Shown: in pieces, positions 8,756 to 18,846 of the stretch | Layout: each line of letters begins with the position of its first letter | How positions within the stretch are numbered: position 1 is the stretch's first letter | NCBI RefSeq assembly: GCF_000372885.1 | Contig: NZ_KB889967.1 | Span: 744,001-808,000, forward strand | Direction: 5' to 3' | From: Methyloversatilis thermotolerans | GTDB lineage: Bacteria > Pseudomonadota > Gammaproteobacteria > Burkholderiales > Rhodocyclaceae | Length of the DNA: 64,000 nt | Translations under genes and position numbers: made by a program | Notes under the pieces: generated by a model | Databases searched by the model: none | What the model was told of the DNA's origin: nothing | What the model saw: only the letters and a program-made list of their open reading frames with translations

Positions 8756-11700
8756 AGGGTCGGGAACGGTTATCGCAGTGGATGGCCGGCTCGCTGCGCA
8801 GGCGGCTCACGGTCGCGATCGCGTTGTTGCACGCCTTCCTGATCCTGCTGTTTGTCAGCGATCAGGTCAGGCGCGAGTATCTCGCCCTGACCGGACAGAC
8901 GCGTCAGGCGCTGCTGTCCGAAGCCGGATTGCTCGCACGCAGCGGCCGCGACTGGGTCGTGTCGCGCGATCTGGCAGGCCTGCAGGATCTGCTGCATACG
9001 GTCAAGGGCGTGCAGGGCATCGAATATGCGATGTACCTGGATCGTTCCGGGCGGGTGCTGGCGCATACGGACGAAGGCAAGGTGGGCCTGGTGCTGGACG
9101 ATGCGCTGAGCCGCGAGGTGCTGAAGGGCCCGGTCGGCGAGCCGAGACTGATACAACAGACCGACGAACTGAGCGATGCGCTGGCGCCGGTCCGCTACGG
9201 TGATCGCGTCGTCGGTTGGGCGCGTGTGGCACGCAACCACGATGCCGAGCATGACGCGCTGCGGCTGGTACTGGTGCAGGCGCTGTCGTATGTGCTGGTG
9301 GCGGCGGTGACCGGAGGCCTCGCGGCACTGTTGATCGCCCGCGGATTGACGTCCGATCTGCGCCGCGCCAGCAGGCTGTTTGCGGGCGTACGTGGGGGCG
9401 ATCTCACGCAGAGACTGGAACATGCGCGGCGTGACGAACTGGGTGCGCTGCTGAGTGGCATCAACGAAACACTCGATGCGCTGGTTGCCAAGGAACAGAT
9501 GCTGCGCTTGACGCAGGAGCGACTCGAGCTCGCGGTGAAGGGGGCCAACGATGGCATCTGGGATTGGGATCTTGTCACCAATCACGTGTTCTACTCGGCG
9601 CGCTGGAAGTCCATGCTCGGCTACAAGGAGGACGAACTCGGCGACCAGCCTGCGGTATTCCTCGACCGGGTGCTTGAGGACGATCTGCCGTTGTTGCTCG
9701 ATCTGATCAACAATTATCTGGAGGGGCGCGCGCCTGCTTTCGAAATCATCGTCCGCATGCGTCATCGCGACGGCGGTCTGCGCTGGATCCTGACACGCGG
9801 GTCGGCAGTGCGTGACGCGACCGGGCGGGCGATACGGATGAGCGGTACGCATACCGATGTGACCGCGCTGAAGGACGCCGAGGCGGGCCGCGCTCTCGAG
9901 CGATCCAGGCTGTACAGCCTGCTCGAGCAGATGTACACCGGCGTATTGATGGAAGACGCCGAAGGGCGCGTGGCGGTGGCCAACCAGGCCTTCTGCGAGC
10001 TGTTTCCGATGGCGGACACGCCGGGCGAACTGCTTGGCAAGTCGCGCGCCGAAGTGTGGCAGGCGTGCCGTTCCCTGGTTGCCGACGGGGAGGCGATGCT
10101 GCAGCGTCTGGAACAGGTGGTGGCGCGCGGCGAGGCGGTGATCGGAGAAGCGGTGGAATTGCGCGATGGCCGGGTGATCGAGCGCGATTTCCTGCCCATG
10201 CGTGCCGGCCACCGCCTGCTCGGGGTGGTATGGACCTTCCGCGACATGTCCTCGCGCGTCCGTCTGGAGAACACTCTGGCCGCGCAGCGCGAGAGGCTGC
10301 GCGTGACCTTGCTGTCCATCGGCGATGCGGTCATTTCAACGGACGACAAGGGCTGCATCGATTTCCTCAACCCGGTGGCCGAGCAGCTCACCGGCTGGAG
10401 CAACGAGGCGGCGGCCGGGCGGCCGCTGGGCGAAGTGCTGCAACTGGTCGATGCGGCGACCCGCAAACCGCGACCCGATCCGGCCGTCGAAGCGCTGCGC
10501 CAGCATGTGTTGACGCCACTGGATGGCGAAACCTTGCTGGTGTCGCGCAGCGGTCGCGAATGCATCGTCGAGGACTCGGCCGCACCGATAAGGGATTCGC
10601 GCGGAGATGTCTGTGGCGCGGTGGTGGTCTTCCGCGATGCGACCGAACGCTACCGGATGCAGGAGCGCCTGCGCTGGCAGGCCACGCACGATCCGCTGAC
10701 CGGACTGGCCAATCGTCTTCTGCTCGAGGACCGGTTGATGCAGGCGATGGCGCGGGCGCGCCGGCAGGAAAGGTTGCTCGCGGTGTGTGTTCTCGATCTG
10801 GACGCGTTCAAGCCGGTGAACGATCGCCTGGGTCACGATGCGGGCGACGAACTGCTGCAGGCGGTTGCCCACAGACTGGCGACGGCGGTGCGCATCGACG
10901 ACACCGTGGCGCGCCTGGGGGGCGATGAATTCGTGTTGCTTCTGGGCTCGCTGCAGGATGTGAGCGAAATGGACGCCTGTCTGGAACGCATGCTGGTGGC
11001 GCTGGCCGAACCGGTCACCATCGCCGGCGAGGTGGTACGCACGCAGGCCAGCATAGGCGTCACGCTCTATCCGCTCAACGACAGCAATGCCGACGCTCTG
11101 CTCAGGCATGCCGATCAGGCCATGTATGCCGCCAAGCAGGCGGGCGGGCATTGCTACCGTCTTTTCGATTTCGCCGACAGCCAGGCCTCGGTCGAGAAGC
11201 AGCGGCGGCGCGAACGCATCGGCGAAGCGATACGGCGCGGCGAAATGGTGCTGTATTACCAGCCTCGCGTGGACATGCGCGAGGGCCGCATGGTGGGAGC
11301 GGAGGCGCTGGTCCGCTGGCAGCATCCGGAAGAAGGCCTGCTGTTGCCCGACGCTTTCCTGCCGCTGATCGACAACGATCACGAAATCCATCGACTGGGC
11401 GAATGGGTCATCCGCACTGCGCTGGCCCAGCTTGCGGCCTGGCACGAGCAGGGCGAGTCCTTCGGTGTGTCGGTGAATCTGTCCGCCCCGCACCTGCTTT
11501 CGCCCGGTTTCATTCCGCGTCTTGCCGAGCTCCTTGCCGAGCAGCCCCAGTTGCCGCGCGAAGTGCTCGAGATCGAGGTCGTCGAGTCGGTTGCGCTGGA
11601 CGATATCGAGCGCGCGGCGACCGTGGTATCCGATATCCGTCGCCTGGGCGTGCGCGTCGCCATCGACGACTTCGGCGTGGGTTACGCCTCGCTCGGCTAT

Positions 11701-12381
11701 CTGCGCAGATTGCCGGTGGATGTCGTGAAGATCGACAAGTCCTTCGTGCTCGACATGCTGGACGACGAAGACGACTTCGAGGTGGTACAGGCGGTGACTG
11801 CGCTTGCGCGCGCCTTGCACAGGGAACCGGTGGCGGAAGGGGTGGAATCCGACGAACATGGGCTGCTGCTGCTGCTGCGCCTCGGGTGCACGCAGATCCA
11901 GGGTTACGGCATTTCTGCGCCCTTGCCGGCCGGTCGCCTGCTGTCCTGGTATCGTGACTGGCGTCCCGATCCGCGCTGGGCCGACTGGCGCGACGTGCCC
12001 TGGAACATGGAAGAACGCCCGCTGTTTACCGCGGCACGTGACCTGGGTCGCTGGGTGGATGCCGTGACCGCCACGGCGCACGGCTATGTCATGAACCTCA
12101 ACGATGCCGAACTGCGTGACCCGGAGCACTGTCGTTTCGGCCGCTGGTTCCATGTCGACGGCGAACGGCGCTATGGCGAGTTTTCAGCTTTCCATGCACT
12201 GGATTCCGCGCATCGCGAACTGCACCTCGTCGGCAGCCGCATCGTCGATCTGTGCGGGCAACAGTTGCACGCGCAGGCGCGTGCGCTGTTGCCCGACCTG
12301 GAAAGAGTCCGGCAGCGGGTGATCCGTGCCATCGATGCGCTGATGAGGGCCTCTTCCGAAGACGCGCGCCGCCGCCACTAG
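8752..12381 (+). CDS. Membrane sensor with HAMP, PAS repeats, GGDEF, EAL and CZB domains
   Basis: A 1209-residue c-di-GMP signalling protein. In order: TM1 (about 15-37), a periplasmic sensor region, TM2 (about 175-200), HAMP, about three PAS units (260-640), GGDEF with an intact GGDEF core near 722, EAL (the EAL motif at about 850, EVVES, a DDFG block, VKIDKSF, and the later Glu in AEGVES all present), and a C-terminal chemoreceptor-zinc-binding-like domain with HCRFGRWF near 1125. Both catalytic halves keep their key residues, so it could make or degrade c-di-GMP. The CZB domain suggests control by zinc or redox state. Translation is coupled to the upstream binding lipoprotein. Confidence 0.9.
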   Translation: MKGRERLSQWMAGSLRRRLTVAIALLHAFLILLFVSDQVRREYLALTGQTRQALLSEAGLLARSGRDWVVSRDLAGLQDLLHTVKGVQGIEYAMYLDRSGRVLAHTDEGKVGLVLDDALSREVLKGPVGEPRLIQQTDELSDALAPVRYGDRVVGWARVARNHDAEHDALRLVLVQALSYVLVAAVTGGLAALLIARGLTSDLRRASRLFAGVRGGDLTQRLEHARRDELGALLSGINETLDALVAKEQMLRLTQERLELAVKGANDGIWDWDLVTNHVFYSARWKSMLGYKEDELGDQPAVFLDRVLEDDLPLLLDLINNYLEGRAPAFEIIVRMRHRDGGLRWILTRGSAVRDATGRAIRMSGTHTDVTALKDAEAGRALERSRLYSLLEQMYTGVLMEDAEGRVAVANQAFCELFPMADTPGELLGKSRAEVWQACRSLVADGEAMLQRLEQVVARGEAVIGEAVELRDGRVIERDFLPMRAGHRLLGVVWTFRDMSSRVRLENTLAAQRERLRVTLLSIGDAVISTDDKGCIDFLNPVAEQLTGWSNEAAAGRPLGEVLQLVDAATRKPRPDPAVEALRQHVLTPLDGETLLVSRSGRECIVEDSAAPIRDSRGDVCGAVVVFRDATERYRMQERLRWQATHDPLTGLANRLLLEDRLMQAMARARRQERLLAVCVLDLDAFKPVNDRLGHDAGDELLQAVAHRLATAVRIDDTVARLGGDEFVLLLGSLQDVSEMDACLERMLVALAEPVTIAGEVVRTQASIGVTLYPLNDSNADALLRHADQAMYAAKQAGGHCYRLFDFADSQASVEKQRRRERIGEAIRRGEMVLYYQPRVDMREGRMVGAEALVRWQHPEEGLLLPDAFLPLIDNDHEIHRLGEWVIRTALAQLAAWHEQGESFGVSVNLSAPHLLSPGFIPRLAELLAEQPQLPREVLEIEVVESVALDDIERAATVVSDIRRLGVRVAIDDFGVGYASLGYLRRLPVDVVKIDKSFVLDMLDDEDDFEVVQAVTALARALHREPVAEGVESDEHGLLLLLRLGCTQIQGYGISAPLPAGRLLSWYRDWRPDPRWADWRDVPWNMEERPLFTAARDLGRWVDAVTATAHGYVMNLNDAELRDPEHCRFGRWFHVDGERRYGEFSAFHALDSAHRELHLVGSRIVDLCGQQLHAQARALLPDLERVRQRVIRAIDALMRASSEDARRRH

Positions 12382-12424
12382 AGAAGTCGCGGTCGGCGCG
12401 GCCGGGGGGCGGGCTCCCCGGGAC

Positions 12425-14335
12425 TCAGCTTTCGATCAATATGCCCAGTTCGCGCAGACGCTCCATGATGCGATCGCAGCATCGGTCGATATCGAGTCCG
12501 CTCGTATCGACCCGGATTTCGGCGCGTTCCGGCGCTTCGTAGGGTGAATCGATGCCGGTGAAGTTCTTGATCTCTCCGCGCCGTGCCTTCTTGTACAGCC
12601 CTTTGGGATCGCGCTCCTCGGCAACAGTCATCGGCGTGTCGACGAAAATTTCGATGAATTCGCCTTCTTCGAGCAGGCCGCGCGCCATGCGGCGTTCCGA
12701 GCGGAAGGGGGAGATGAAGGCGGTGAGCACGATGAGGCCGGCGTCCACCATGAGCCTGGCCACCTCGGCCACGCGCCGGATGTTTTCCACGCGGTCGGCT
12801 TCGGTAAAGCCGAGATCCTTGTTCAGGCCGTGCCGCACGTTGTCCCCATCCAGCAGGTAAGTGTGGCGGCCCATCGCGGTGAGCCGCTTCTCGATCTGGT
12901 TGGCCAGCGTGGATTTGCCCGCACCCGACAGACCGGTGAACCACAGCACGCAGGGTTTCTGGCCCTTCATCGTGCCGCGTGCGACCTTGTTCACGTCGAC
13001 GTGCTGCATGTGGATGTTGTGCGAGCGACGCAGCGCGAAACGCAGCATGCCTGCGCCTATCGTGGCATTGCTGATGCGGTCGATCAGGATGAAGCCGCCG
13101 GTTTCGCGCACCGATTCATAGGGGTCGAAGGCGATCGGCCGGTCCATGCTCAGCTTGACCAGCGCAATCTCGTTCAGCGCGAGCTGTTTGGCTGCCAGAT
13201 GTTCCAGCGTATTCACGTTCACCTTGTGCTTGATGTCGGTAACCGTCGCGGTCACCGTGCGCGTGCCTATCTTGAGCAGATAGGCGCGCCCGGGCATCAT
13301 GGGTTCATCCTGCATCCATACCAGTGTGGCTTCGAACTGGTCGGCCACCTCGGCCGGGGCGTCCTTCGCGGAAATCACGTCGCCACGCGAAATGTCGACT
13401 TCGTCGTCGAGCACCAGCGTGACCGACTGACCGGCGATGGCGCGCGACAGATCGCCGTCCGCGGTGACGATGCGCTTGACCGTGCTGGTGCGGCCGGACG
13501 GCTGCACGCGTATCGCTGCACCGGGTTCTATCGTGCCGCTGGCCAGGGTGCCGGCGAAGCCGCGGAAGTCGAGGTTGGGACGATTCACCCACTGCACCGG
13601 CATGCGGAAGGGGCTCTTGAGCCGGCGCTTCTGGTCAACCTCGACCGTTTCCAGATAGCCCATCAGCGTCGGGCCGTGATACCAGCCCATCTGCTCGCTC
13701 TGTGACGTGATGTTGTCGCCCTTCAGTGCCGACATCGGTATCGCTACGATGTCCTCCAGCCCCAGTTGCGCGGCGAAGGCGCGGTAGTCGTCGAGGATGC
13801 GGCGGAAGGTGGTCTCCGAATAGCCGACCAGATCCATCTTGTTGATGGCGACGACCACGCGCTTGATGCCGATCAGCGACACCAGGAAGCTGTGGCGGCG
13901 GGTCTGCGTCTGCACGCCGTGGCGCGCGTCGACCAGGATGATGGCCAGATCGGCAGTCGAGGCGCCGGTCACCATATTGCGCGTGTATTGCTCGTGACCC
14001 GGCGTGTCGGCGACGATGAACTTGCGCCGGTCGGTCGAGAAGAAGCGGTAGGCGACGTCGATGGTGATGCCCTGTTCGCGTTCGGCGGCCAGACCGTCGA
14101 CCAGCAGCGCGAAGTCGAGGTCACCGCCCTGGGTACCCACCTTCTTCGAGTCCGCTTCGAGCGCGGCCAGCTGGTCCTCGAACAGCATTTTCGACTCGTA
14201 CAGCAGACGGCCGATCAGCGTGCTCTTGCCGTCATCCACGCTGCCGCAGGTGATGAAGCGCAGCAGGCTCTTGTGCTCGTGCTGCTTCAGATAGGCGCCG
14301 ATGTCCTGCGCGATGAGGTCGGAAACGTGTGCCAT
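12425..14335 (-). CDS. cysNC: Bifunctional sulfate adenylyltransferase subunit 1 / APS kinase
   Basis: Fused CysN GTPase and CysC kinase, 636 residues. The N-terminal half has the G1 loop GSVDDGKST (31-39), DTPGHEQY, and the NKMD base-recognition motif. It drives ATP sulfurylase activity together with CysD. The C-terminal half starts near residue 450 and has the APS-kinase P-loop GLSGAGKST (about 466-474) and the FISPFRSER segment, phosphorylating APS to PAPS. It lies 82 bp downstream of cysD on the same strand, as expected for a sulfate-activation operon. Confidence 0.95.
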   Translation of the reverse strand: MAHVSDLIAQDIGAYLKQHEHKSLLRFITCGSVDDGKSTLIGRLLYESKMLFEDQLAALEADSKKVGTQGGDLDFALLVDGLAAEREQGITIDVAYRFFSTDRRKFIVADTPGHEQYTRNMVTGASTADLAIILVDARHGVQTQTRRHSFLVSLIGIKRVVVAINKMDLVGYSETTFRRILDDYRAFAAQLGLEDIVAIPMSALKGDNITSQSEQMGWYHGPTLMGYLETVEVDQKRRLKSPFRMPVQWVNRPNLDFRGFAGTLASGTIEPGAAIRVQPSGRTSTVKRIVTADGDLSRAIAGQSVTLVLDDEVDISRGDVISAKDAPAEVADQFEATLVWMQDEPMMPGRAYLLKIGTRTVTATVTDIKHKVNVNTLEHLAAKQLALNEIALVKLSMDRPIAFDPYESVRETGGFILIDRISNATIGAGMLRFALRRSHNIHMQHVDVNKVARGTMKGQKPCVLWFTGLSGAGKSTLANQIEKRLTAMGRHTYLLDGDNVRHGLNKDLGFTEADRVENIRRVAEVARLMVDAGLIVLTAFISPFRSERRMARGLLEEGEFIEIFVDTPMTVAEERDPKGLYKKARRGEIKNFTGIDSPYEAPERAEIRVDTSGLDIDRCCDRIMERLRELGILIES

Positions 14336-14417
14336 CAGCAGGCCTCCTGCAGGGCCGCCCCAAAGACGGCCTGAGCCCCCTCGGGGGGCAAGGAACGGAT
14401 GTGAGTGTGGGGGCGCA
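14336..14417 (-). other. cysD-cysNC spacer with a GC-rich hairpin
   Basis: The 82-bp spacer contains an inverted repeat, GCCCCC/GGGGGC, separated by TC (about 14374-14387). There is no T-tract on the coding strand, so it is not a plain intrinsic terminator. It could tune the cysD:cysNC mRNA ratio or be a remnant of a small repeat. Confidence 0.35.
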
Positions 14418-16205
14418 TCAGAAATACCCTTCCTGTTTCTTCTTTTCCATCGAACCGGCGGAATCGTGATCGATCACGCGACCCTGGCGCTCCGAAGTCT
14501 TCGTGAGCAGCATTTCCTGGATGATGTCGGTCAGCGTGGCGGCGGTCGATTCGACCGCGCCGGTCAGCGGGTAGCAGCCCAGGGTGCGGAAGCGCACGCT
14601 TTTCATTTGCGGCACTTCGCCGGCACGCAGCGGCATGCGCTCGTCGTCGACCATGATGAGCGTGCCGTCGCGCTCCACCACCGGCCGCGGCGCCGAGAAG
14701 TAGAGCGGCACGATGGGGATGTTCTGCAGGTAGATGTACTGCCAGATATCCAGTTCGGTCCAGTTCGAGATCGGGAAGGCGCGGATCGATTCGCCCTTGT
14801 GCTTGCGAGCGTTGTACAGGTTCCACAGCTCCGGCCGCTGGTTCTTCGGGTCCCAGCGGTGCTGCGCGGTGCGGAACGAGAACACGCGTTCCTTGGCGCG
14901 CGACTTTTCCTCGTCGCGGCGGGCGCCACCGAAGGCGACGTCGAAGCCATACTTGTCCAGCGCCTGCTTGAGCGCCTCGGTCTTCATGATGTCGGTGTGG
15001 ATGGCCGAGCCGTGCGTGAACGGGTTGATGCCCTTCGCCACACCGTCCTGGTTGATGTGCACGATCAGGTCCATGCCCAGTTTCTTCGCCATTTCGTCGC
15101 GGAACTGGTACATGGCCTTGAACTTCCACGTCGTATCGACATGCAGCAGCGGAAACGGCGGCACTGCGGGATAGAAGGCCTTCATCGCCAGGTGCAGCAT
15201 GACGGCGCTGTCCTTGCCGATCGAGTACAGCATGACCGGATTTTCCGCCTCGGCCACCACCTCGCGCATGATGTGGATGCTTTCGGCTTCGAGCCGCTGC
15301 AGGTGGGTGAGGGTGTCGGGATCGATCGCTTCGGGTGTGGTCTGCATGGGCGCTCTCGCTTTGATCGCGGAATGATGAGGGGTGGCCGCCGGCTGCGCGG
15401 TCGAGCGCGTCACGGCGGAGGGTGGATACGCCGTGCCGGCGGCCACCGCGGCCGTGCCCGGCGACATCGGCACCGAGGTCCAGCGTATCGGCGGCGTCCG
15501 GGCCGACATCCAGCGATCCAGCTCACCGCGTGGTGTCAGCGCCAGGCCGCTGAGAAACAGGTGCAGCGGCCGCGTAACGGTGGCTGCCAGGCGCTGCCAG
15601 AAGTGGGTCCAGTCGTGCGTGCGCGGCGCATGGGGCAGGGCCGACCAGTACAACTGCCCGCGCGTGCCGCGCGCGAACAGGAACCAGTGACCGGCTTCGC
15701 CCGCGACGCGCGGCGCACTCGCCTGTGCGCCGCACCAGAACGCAGCGTGGTCACGGGCGGCCGACTTCATCAGCGCAAGCAGCCGCGCCTCCTCTTCGTC
15801 GGACACAACGGGATGCAGGCCCCAGCCTGCACGGTAGCGCGCCAGGCTGCGACGCGGAGGCACAGTCAATCCCTTCCGTTCGAACCAGCGCGCGATCGAC
15901 TCGTCGCTCCACAGCGCCTGCGGCGCATCGAGCGCATCCGTTGAATGTTCGAACATGGTGGCCAGCAGCTGCTTCTCGATCGCGGTGTCGAGCTTGCGTC
16001 CGCTGCCCGCCGCACGGCCACGCCGGCGCAGCAGCACCGCATCCCAGCCCCCGGCCAGATAGGCCTTGTGAGCAGCGATGACCGTGGGCGCGCTCAGACG
16101 CACGGCAGCCGACACAGCGGCCACTGTCATGCCGGCAAGGCGCAGCCTCACGGCTTCGCGGCGGCGTTCGTTCAACTGGTCGGCGGGCAGGTTTCTAGCG
16201 TCCAT
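14418..16205 (-). CDS. cysD: Sulfate adenylyltransferase subunit 2 fused to an N-terminal transposase-like HTH region
   Basis: The last ~309 residues are a normal CysD, the ATP-sulfurylase catalytic subunit of the PP-loop family, with [10 protein letters not shown], the [15 protein letters not shown] block and [10 protein letters not shown]. The frame is open for a further 286 residues upstream. That part resembles an IS630-type transposase N-terminus: tandem helix-turn-helix ([19 protein letters not shown]), a [12 protein letters not shown] segment, [11 protein letters not shown], a degraded DDE-like region, and a Pro/Ala/Thr linker. Standard CysD is about 300 residues, and an internal ATG at 15347 would give exactly that. 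Whether the cell makes the fusion, the short form or both cannot be decided from sequence. It diverges from cysQ. Confidence 0.85.
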   Translation of the reverse strand: MDARNLPADQLNERRREAVRLRLAGMTVAAVSAAVRLSAPTVIAAHKAYLAGGWDAVLLRRRGRAAGSGRKLDTAIEKQLLATMFEHSTDALDAPQALWSDESIARWFERKGLTVPPRRSLARYRAGWGLHPVVSDEEEARLLALMKSAARDHAAFWCGAQASAPRVAGEAGHWFLFARGTRGQLYWSALPHAPRTHDWTHFWQRLAATVTRPLHLFLSGLALTPRGELDRWMSARTPPIRWTSVPMSPGTAAVAAGTAYPPSAVTRSTAQPAATPHHSAIKARAPMQTTPEAIDPDTLTHLQRLEAESIHIMREVVAEAENPVMLYSIGKDSAVMLHLAMKAFYPAVPPFPLLHVDTTWKFKAMYQFRDEMAKKLGMDLIVHINQDGVAKGINPFTHGSAIHTDIMKTEALKQALDKYGFDVAFGGARRDEEKSRAKERVFSFRTAQHRWDPKNQRPELWNLYNARKHKGESIRAFPISNWTELDIWQYIYLQNIPIVPLYFSAPRPVVERDGTLIMVDDERMPLRAGEVPQMKSVRFRTLGCYPLTGAVESTAATLTDIIQEMLLTKTSERQGRVIDHDSAGSMEKKKQEGYF

Positions 16206-16313
16206 TCTTCACGGACAGAGGTGACTTCCATCATGTAGAGTACAAGCATTCAGTGCGCAGATAGTGTGCATTAATTATTTAGTGCCTATTGACGTGGCCG
16301 CTCGGGAGAAAAA

Positions 16314-17090
16314 ATGAAGGATGTCGCAGAATTGAAGGTGCTGCACGCGGCACTGCTGGATATCGTTCGTGACGCGGGCAAGCGCGTCATGGATGTCTAT
16401 GCGACGGACTTCGAAGTTCATGATAAATCAGATGATTCTCCGGTCACGATGGCGGACAGGAAGGCCGACGAACTTATCGTTGCCCGTCTGAAAGCGCTCA
16501 CTCCGGACGTTTTCATCGTGTCGGAAGAATCGACCGAAGCCGGCCAGCGTCCGGCGGATGGGGCACCGTTCTGGCTGGTTGATCCGCTTGATGGCACTAA
16601 AGAGTTTATCAATCGAAATGGTGAATTCACCGTAAATGTCGCATTGATCGAGCAGGGGCAGCCGGTGCTGGGCGTCGTGCTGGCACCGGCTCTGGGACGC
16701 CTGTTCTCGGGCATTGTGGGGGTCGGGGCCTGGCTGGATGATGCCGACGGCCTGCGCGCGATCCGCTGTCGAATTCCGCCCGCAGAAGGGCTCACCGTAG
16801 TCGCCAGCCGGTCACATGGAGACGCCGGGGCGCTCGACGCCTATCTGGCCGGTCGCAAGGTTGCCAGCCTGCGCAACGCCGGTTCCTCGCTGAAGATCTG
16901 CCTGGTGGCCGCTGGTGAGGCCGATGTCTATCCGCGCCTGGGCCGCACCATGGAATGGGATATCGCGGCCGGACACGCGGTACTCGCTGCAGCCGGAGGA
17001 CGCATCGAACAGATCGACGGTGCGCCCTTGCACTACGGCAAACCGGATTTCGCCAATCCGCACTTTGCCGCATGGGGTCTGGGCGCCTGA
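16314..17090 (+). CDS. cysQ: 3'(2'),5'-bisphosphate nucleotidase
   Basis: Hydrolyses PAP (and PAPS) to AMP, removing the by-product of PAPS reduction. It belongs to the Mg-dependent, Li-sensitive phosphatase family. The 258-residue protein has the metal-binding DPLDGT at 90-95, the preceding Glu pair (EES, 71-73) and the C-terminal WDIAAGHAVLAAAGG block. The start is supported by GGGAG eight bases upstream. It is divergent from cysD, with 108 AT-rich bp between them that must hold both promoters, and is followed after 10 bp by a permease gene. Confidence 0.93.
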   Translation: MKDVAELKVLHAALLDIVRDAGKRVMDVYATDFEVHDKSDDSPVTMADRKADELIVARLKALTPDVFIVSEESTEAGQRPADGAPFWLVDPLDGTKEFINRNGEFTVNVALIEQGQPVLGVVLAPALGRLFSGIVGVGAWLDDADGLRAIRCRIPPAEGLTVVASRSHGDAGALDAYLAGRKVASLRNAGSSLKICLVAAGEADVYPRLGRTMEWDIAAGHAVLAAAGGRIEQIDGAPLHYGKPDFANPHFAAWGLGA

Positions 17091-17100
17091 GTCTTCTGTC

Positions 17101-18831
17101 ATGACCGCCTGGCTGGTTCTTGCGTCGATCGGGTTGCTGCTGGCCCTGCTGGTCCATGGGCGCATTCCGCCGGCTCCGCTGTTCGCCGGACTGGCCACCT
17201 GTTACTACTTCTCGGGCCTGCTGGACCAGAAAACCTGGCTCGCCAGCTACACCAATCCCGCTCTCGCCACACTGGTGATGCTGCTGCTGGTGTCGCTGGT
17301 GATCGAACGTTCCCCGCTGCTCGAGCGCCTGTCCGACCGGCTGTTGCAGGGATCGACGCGCGGTGCGCTGTTGCGCTTCACTTCGGTCACGACCCTGTTT
17401 TCGGCATTCCTGAACAACACCGCGGTGGTCGGCGCCCTGCTCGGGGTGGTGACCAAGCAGCGTCACCATCCGGCCTCGCTGTTGCTGTTGCCGCTGTCGT
17501 TCGCCGCGGTCGTGGGTGGCGTGACCACGCTGGTCGGCACGTCGACCAATCTGGTGGTCAGTTCCCTGATGGTGAATGCCGGCATGCCTGCACTGGGCAT
17601 GTTCGATCCGTCGTGGGTGGGGGTGCCCATCGCGATCGTGTGTGTGCTCGTGCTGGCTCTGTGCGTCGGTCTTCTGCCACGCAACGATGCGGGTGACCGC
17701 GAGTTGCAGCAGGCCTACTTTCTCGAGGCTCGGGTCGAGCCGGCGTCATCGCTGATCGGCGCGAGCATCGAGCAGAACAGGCTGCGCAGTCTGGAAGGGC
17801 TTTTCCTGCTCGAACTCATGCGCGACGGCCGCCTGATTTCGCCGGTGGCACCGACCGAGGTGATCGAAGCGGGCGACGTGCTCATCTTCACCGGCGAGGT
17901 GGACAAGGTGGCCGCCCTGCAGCGCTTCGATGGCCTGCAGGTGTTCGGGGTCGAGGCCGATTCTCTGCTGCGTTCCAATCTGCTCGAAGTCGTGATTTCC
18001 AGCCAGTCGGAACTGGCGAACAAGACCTTGCGCGAAGTCGATTTCCGCACCATGTTCGATGCGGGGGTGGTGGGGATACGGCGTGGCGACAAGCGACTGA
18101 CCGGCCAGCTCGGCCGCGTTCCCCTGCATGTCGGCGACAGTCTGCTGCTGGCGGTGGGGCCCGACTTCGCGAATCACCGCAATATCGATCGCAATTTCCA
18201 TCTGGTCGGAGGAACGGTCAGGCCCCGCCTGACGCCGCTGCAGGGCCGGTTGACTCTGGGTGGCTTCGCCGCGGTCATCGCACTGTCCGGTTTCGACGTG
18301 TTGCCGCTTTTCTCGGGTCTGCTGCTGCTGCTGGCCGCACTGGTGATGAGCGGGCTGCTTACGCTCGGCGAAATGCGCCGGCGCTTTCCATTCGATCTCG
18401 TGCTCACGATAGGCTCGTCGCTGGCCATCGCCAGTGTGCTTGAGGGCAGCGGCGCCGCAGAGCTCATGGCTGGTGCCCTGCGTTCGCTGTACGACGGACA
18501 TGGGGTGATCGGTGCCTTTGTCGGCATCTACCTGATGACGGTACTGCTGACCGAACTGGTCACCAACAATGCCGCCGCGGCGCTGGCCTTTCCGATCGCG
18601 CTGTCGACGGCGCGTGTGTTCGGTGCCGACCCCATGCCCTTCGTGATGGCGGTGCTGTATGGCGCGAGCGCGGGGTTTCTGATCCCCTTCGGTTACCAGA
18701 CGCACCTCATGGTGTATTCCCCCGGGCGTTACCGGATGATGGATTTCGTCCGTGTGGGCCTGCCTGTGTCACTCGCCTATGGGGCCACCGTGCTGCTTCT
18801 GGTGCCCGTGTTCTTCCCGTTCGCCCGCTGA
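17101..18831 (+). CDS. SLC13-family permease with TrkA-C domains (probable sulfate transporter)
   Basis: An inner-membrane protein of 576 residues: hydrophobic N-terminal half, two soluble TrkA-C/RCK-C-like modules (about 200-370), then a second hydrophobic half. The paired signatures FLNNTAVVG and LVTNNAAAALAFP, and GTSTNLVVSS, mark the DASS/SLC13 type. Its position 10 bp after cysQ and opposite cysDNC makes sulfate the likeliest substrate. That is context-based; other divalent anions are possible. The downstream flavoprotein gene is convergent. Confidence 0.82.
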   Translation: MTAWLVLASIGLLLALLVHGRIPPAPLFAGLATCYYFSGLLDQKTWLASYTNPALATLVMLLLVSLVIERSPLLERLSDRLLQGSTRGALLRFTSVTTLFSAFLNNTAVVGALLGVVTKQRHHPASLLLLPLSFAAVVGGVTTLVGTSTNLVVSSLMVNAGMPALGMFDPSWVGVPIAIVCVLVLALCVGLLPRNDAGDRELQQAYFLEARVEPASSLIGASIEQNRLRSLEGLFLLELMRDGRLISPVAPTEVIEAGDVLIFTGEVDKVAALQRFDGLQVFGVEADSLLRSNLLEVVISSQSELANKTLREVDFRTMFDAGVVGIRRGDKRLTGQLGRVPLHVGDSLLLAVGPDFANHRNIDRNFHLVGGTVRPRLTPLQGRLTLGGFAAVIALSGFDVLPLFSGLLLLLAALVMSGLLTLGEMRRRFPFDLVLTIGSSLAIASVLEGSGAAELMAGALRSLYDGHGVIGAFVGIYLMTVLLTELVTNNAAAALAFPIALSTARVFGADPMPFVMAVLYGASAGFLIPFGYQTHLMVYSPGRYRMMDFVRVGLPVSLAYGATVLLLVPVFFPFAR

Positions 18832-18846
18832 CCGTGCACAGCGCGC

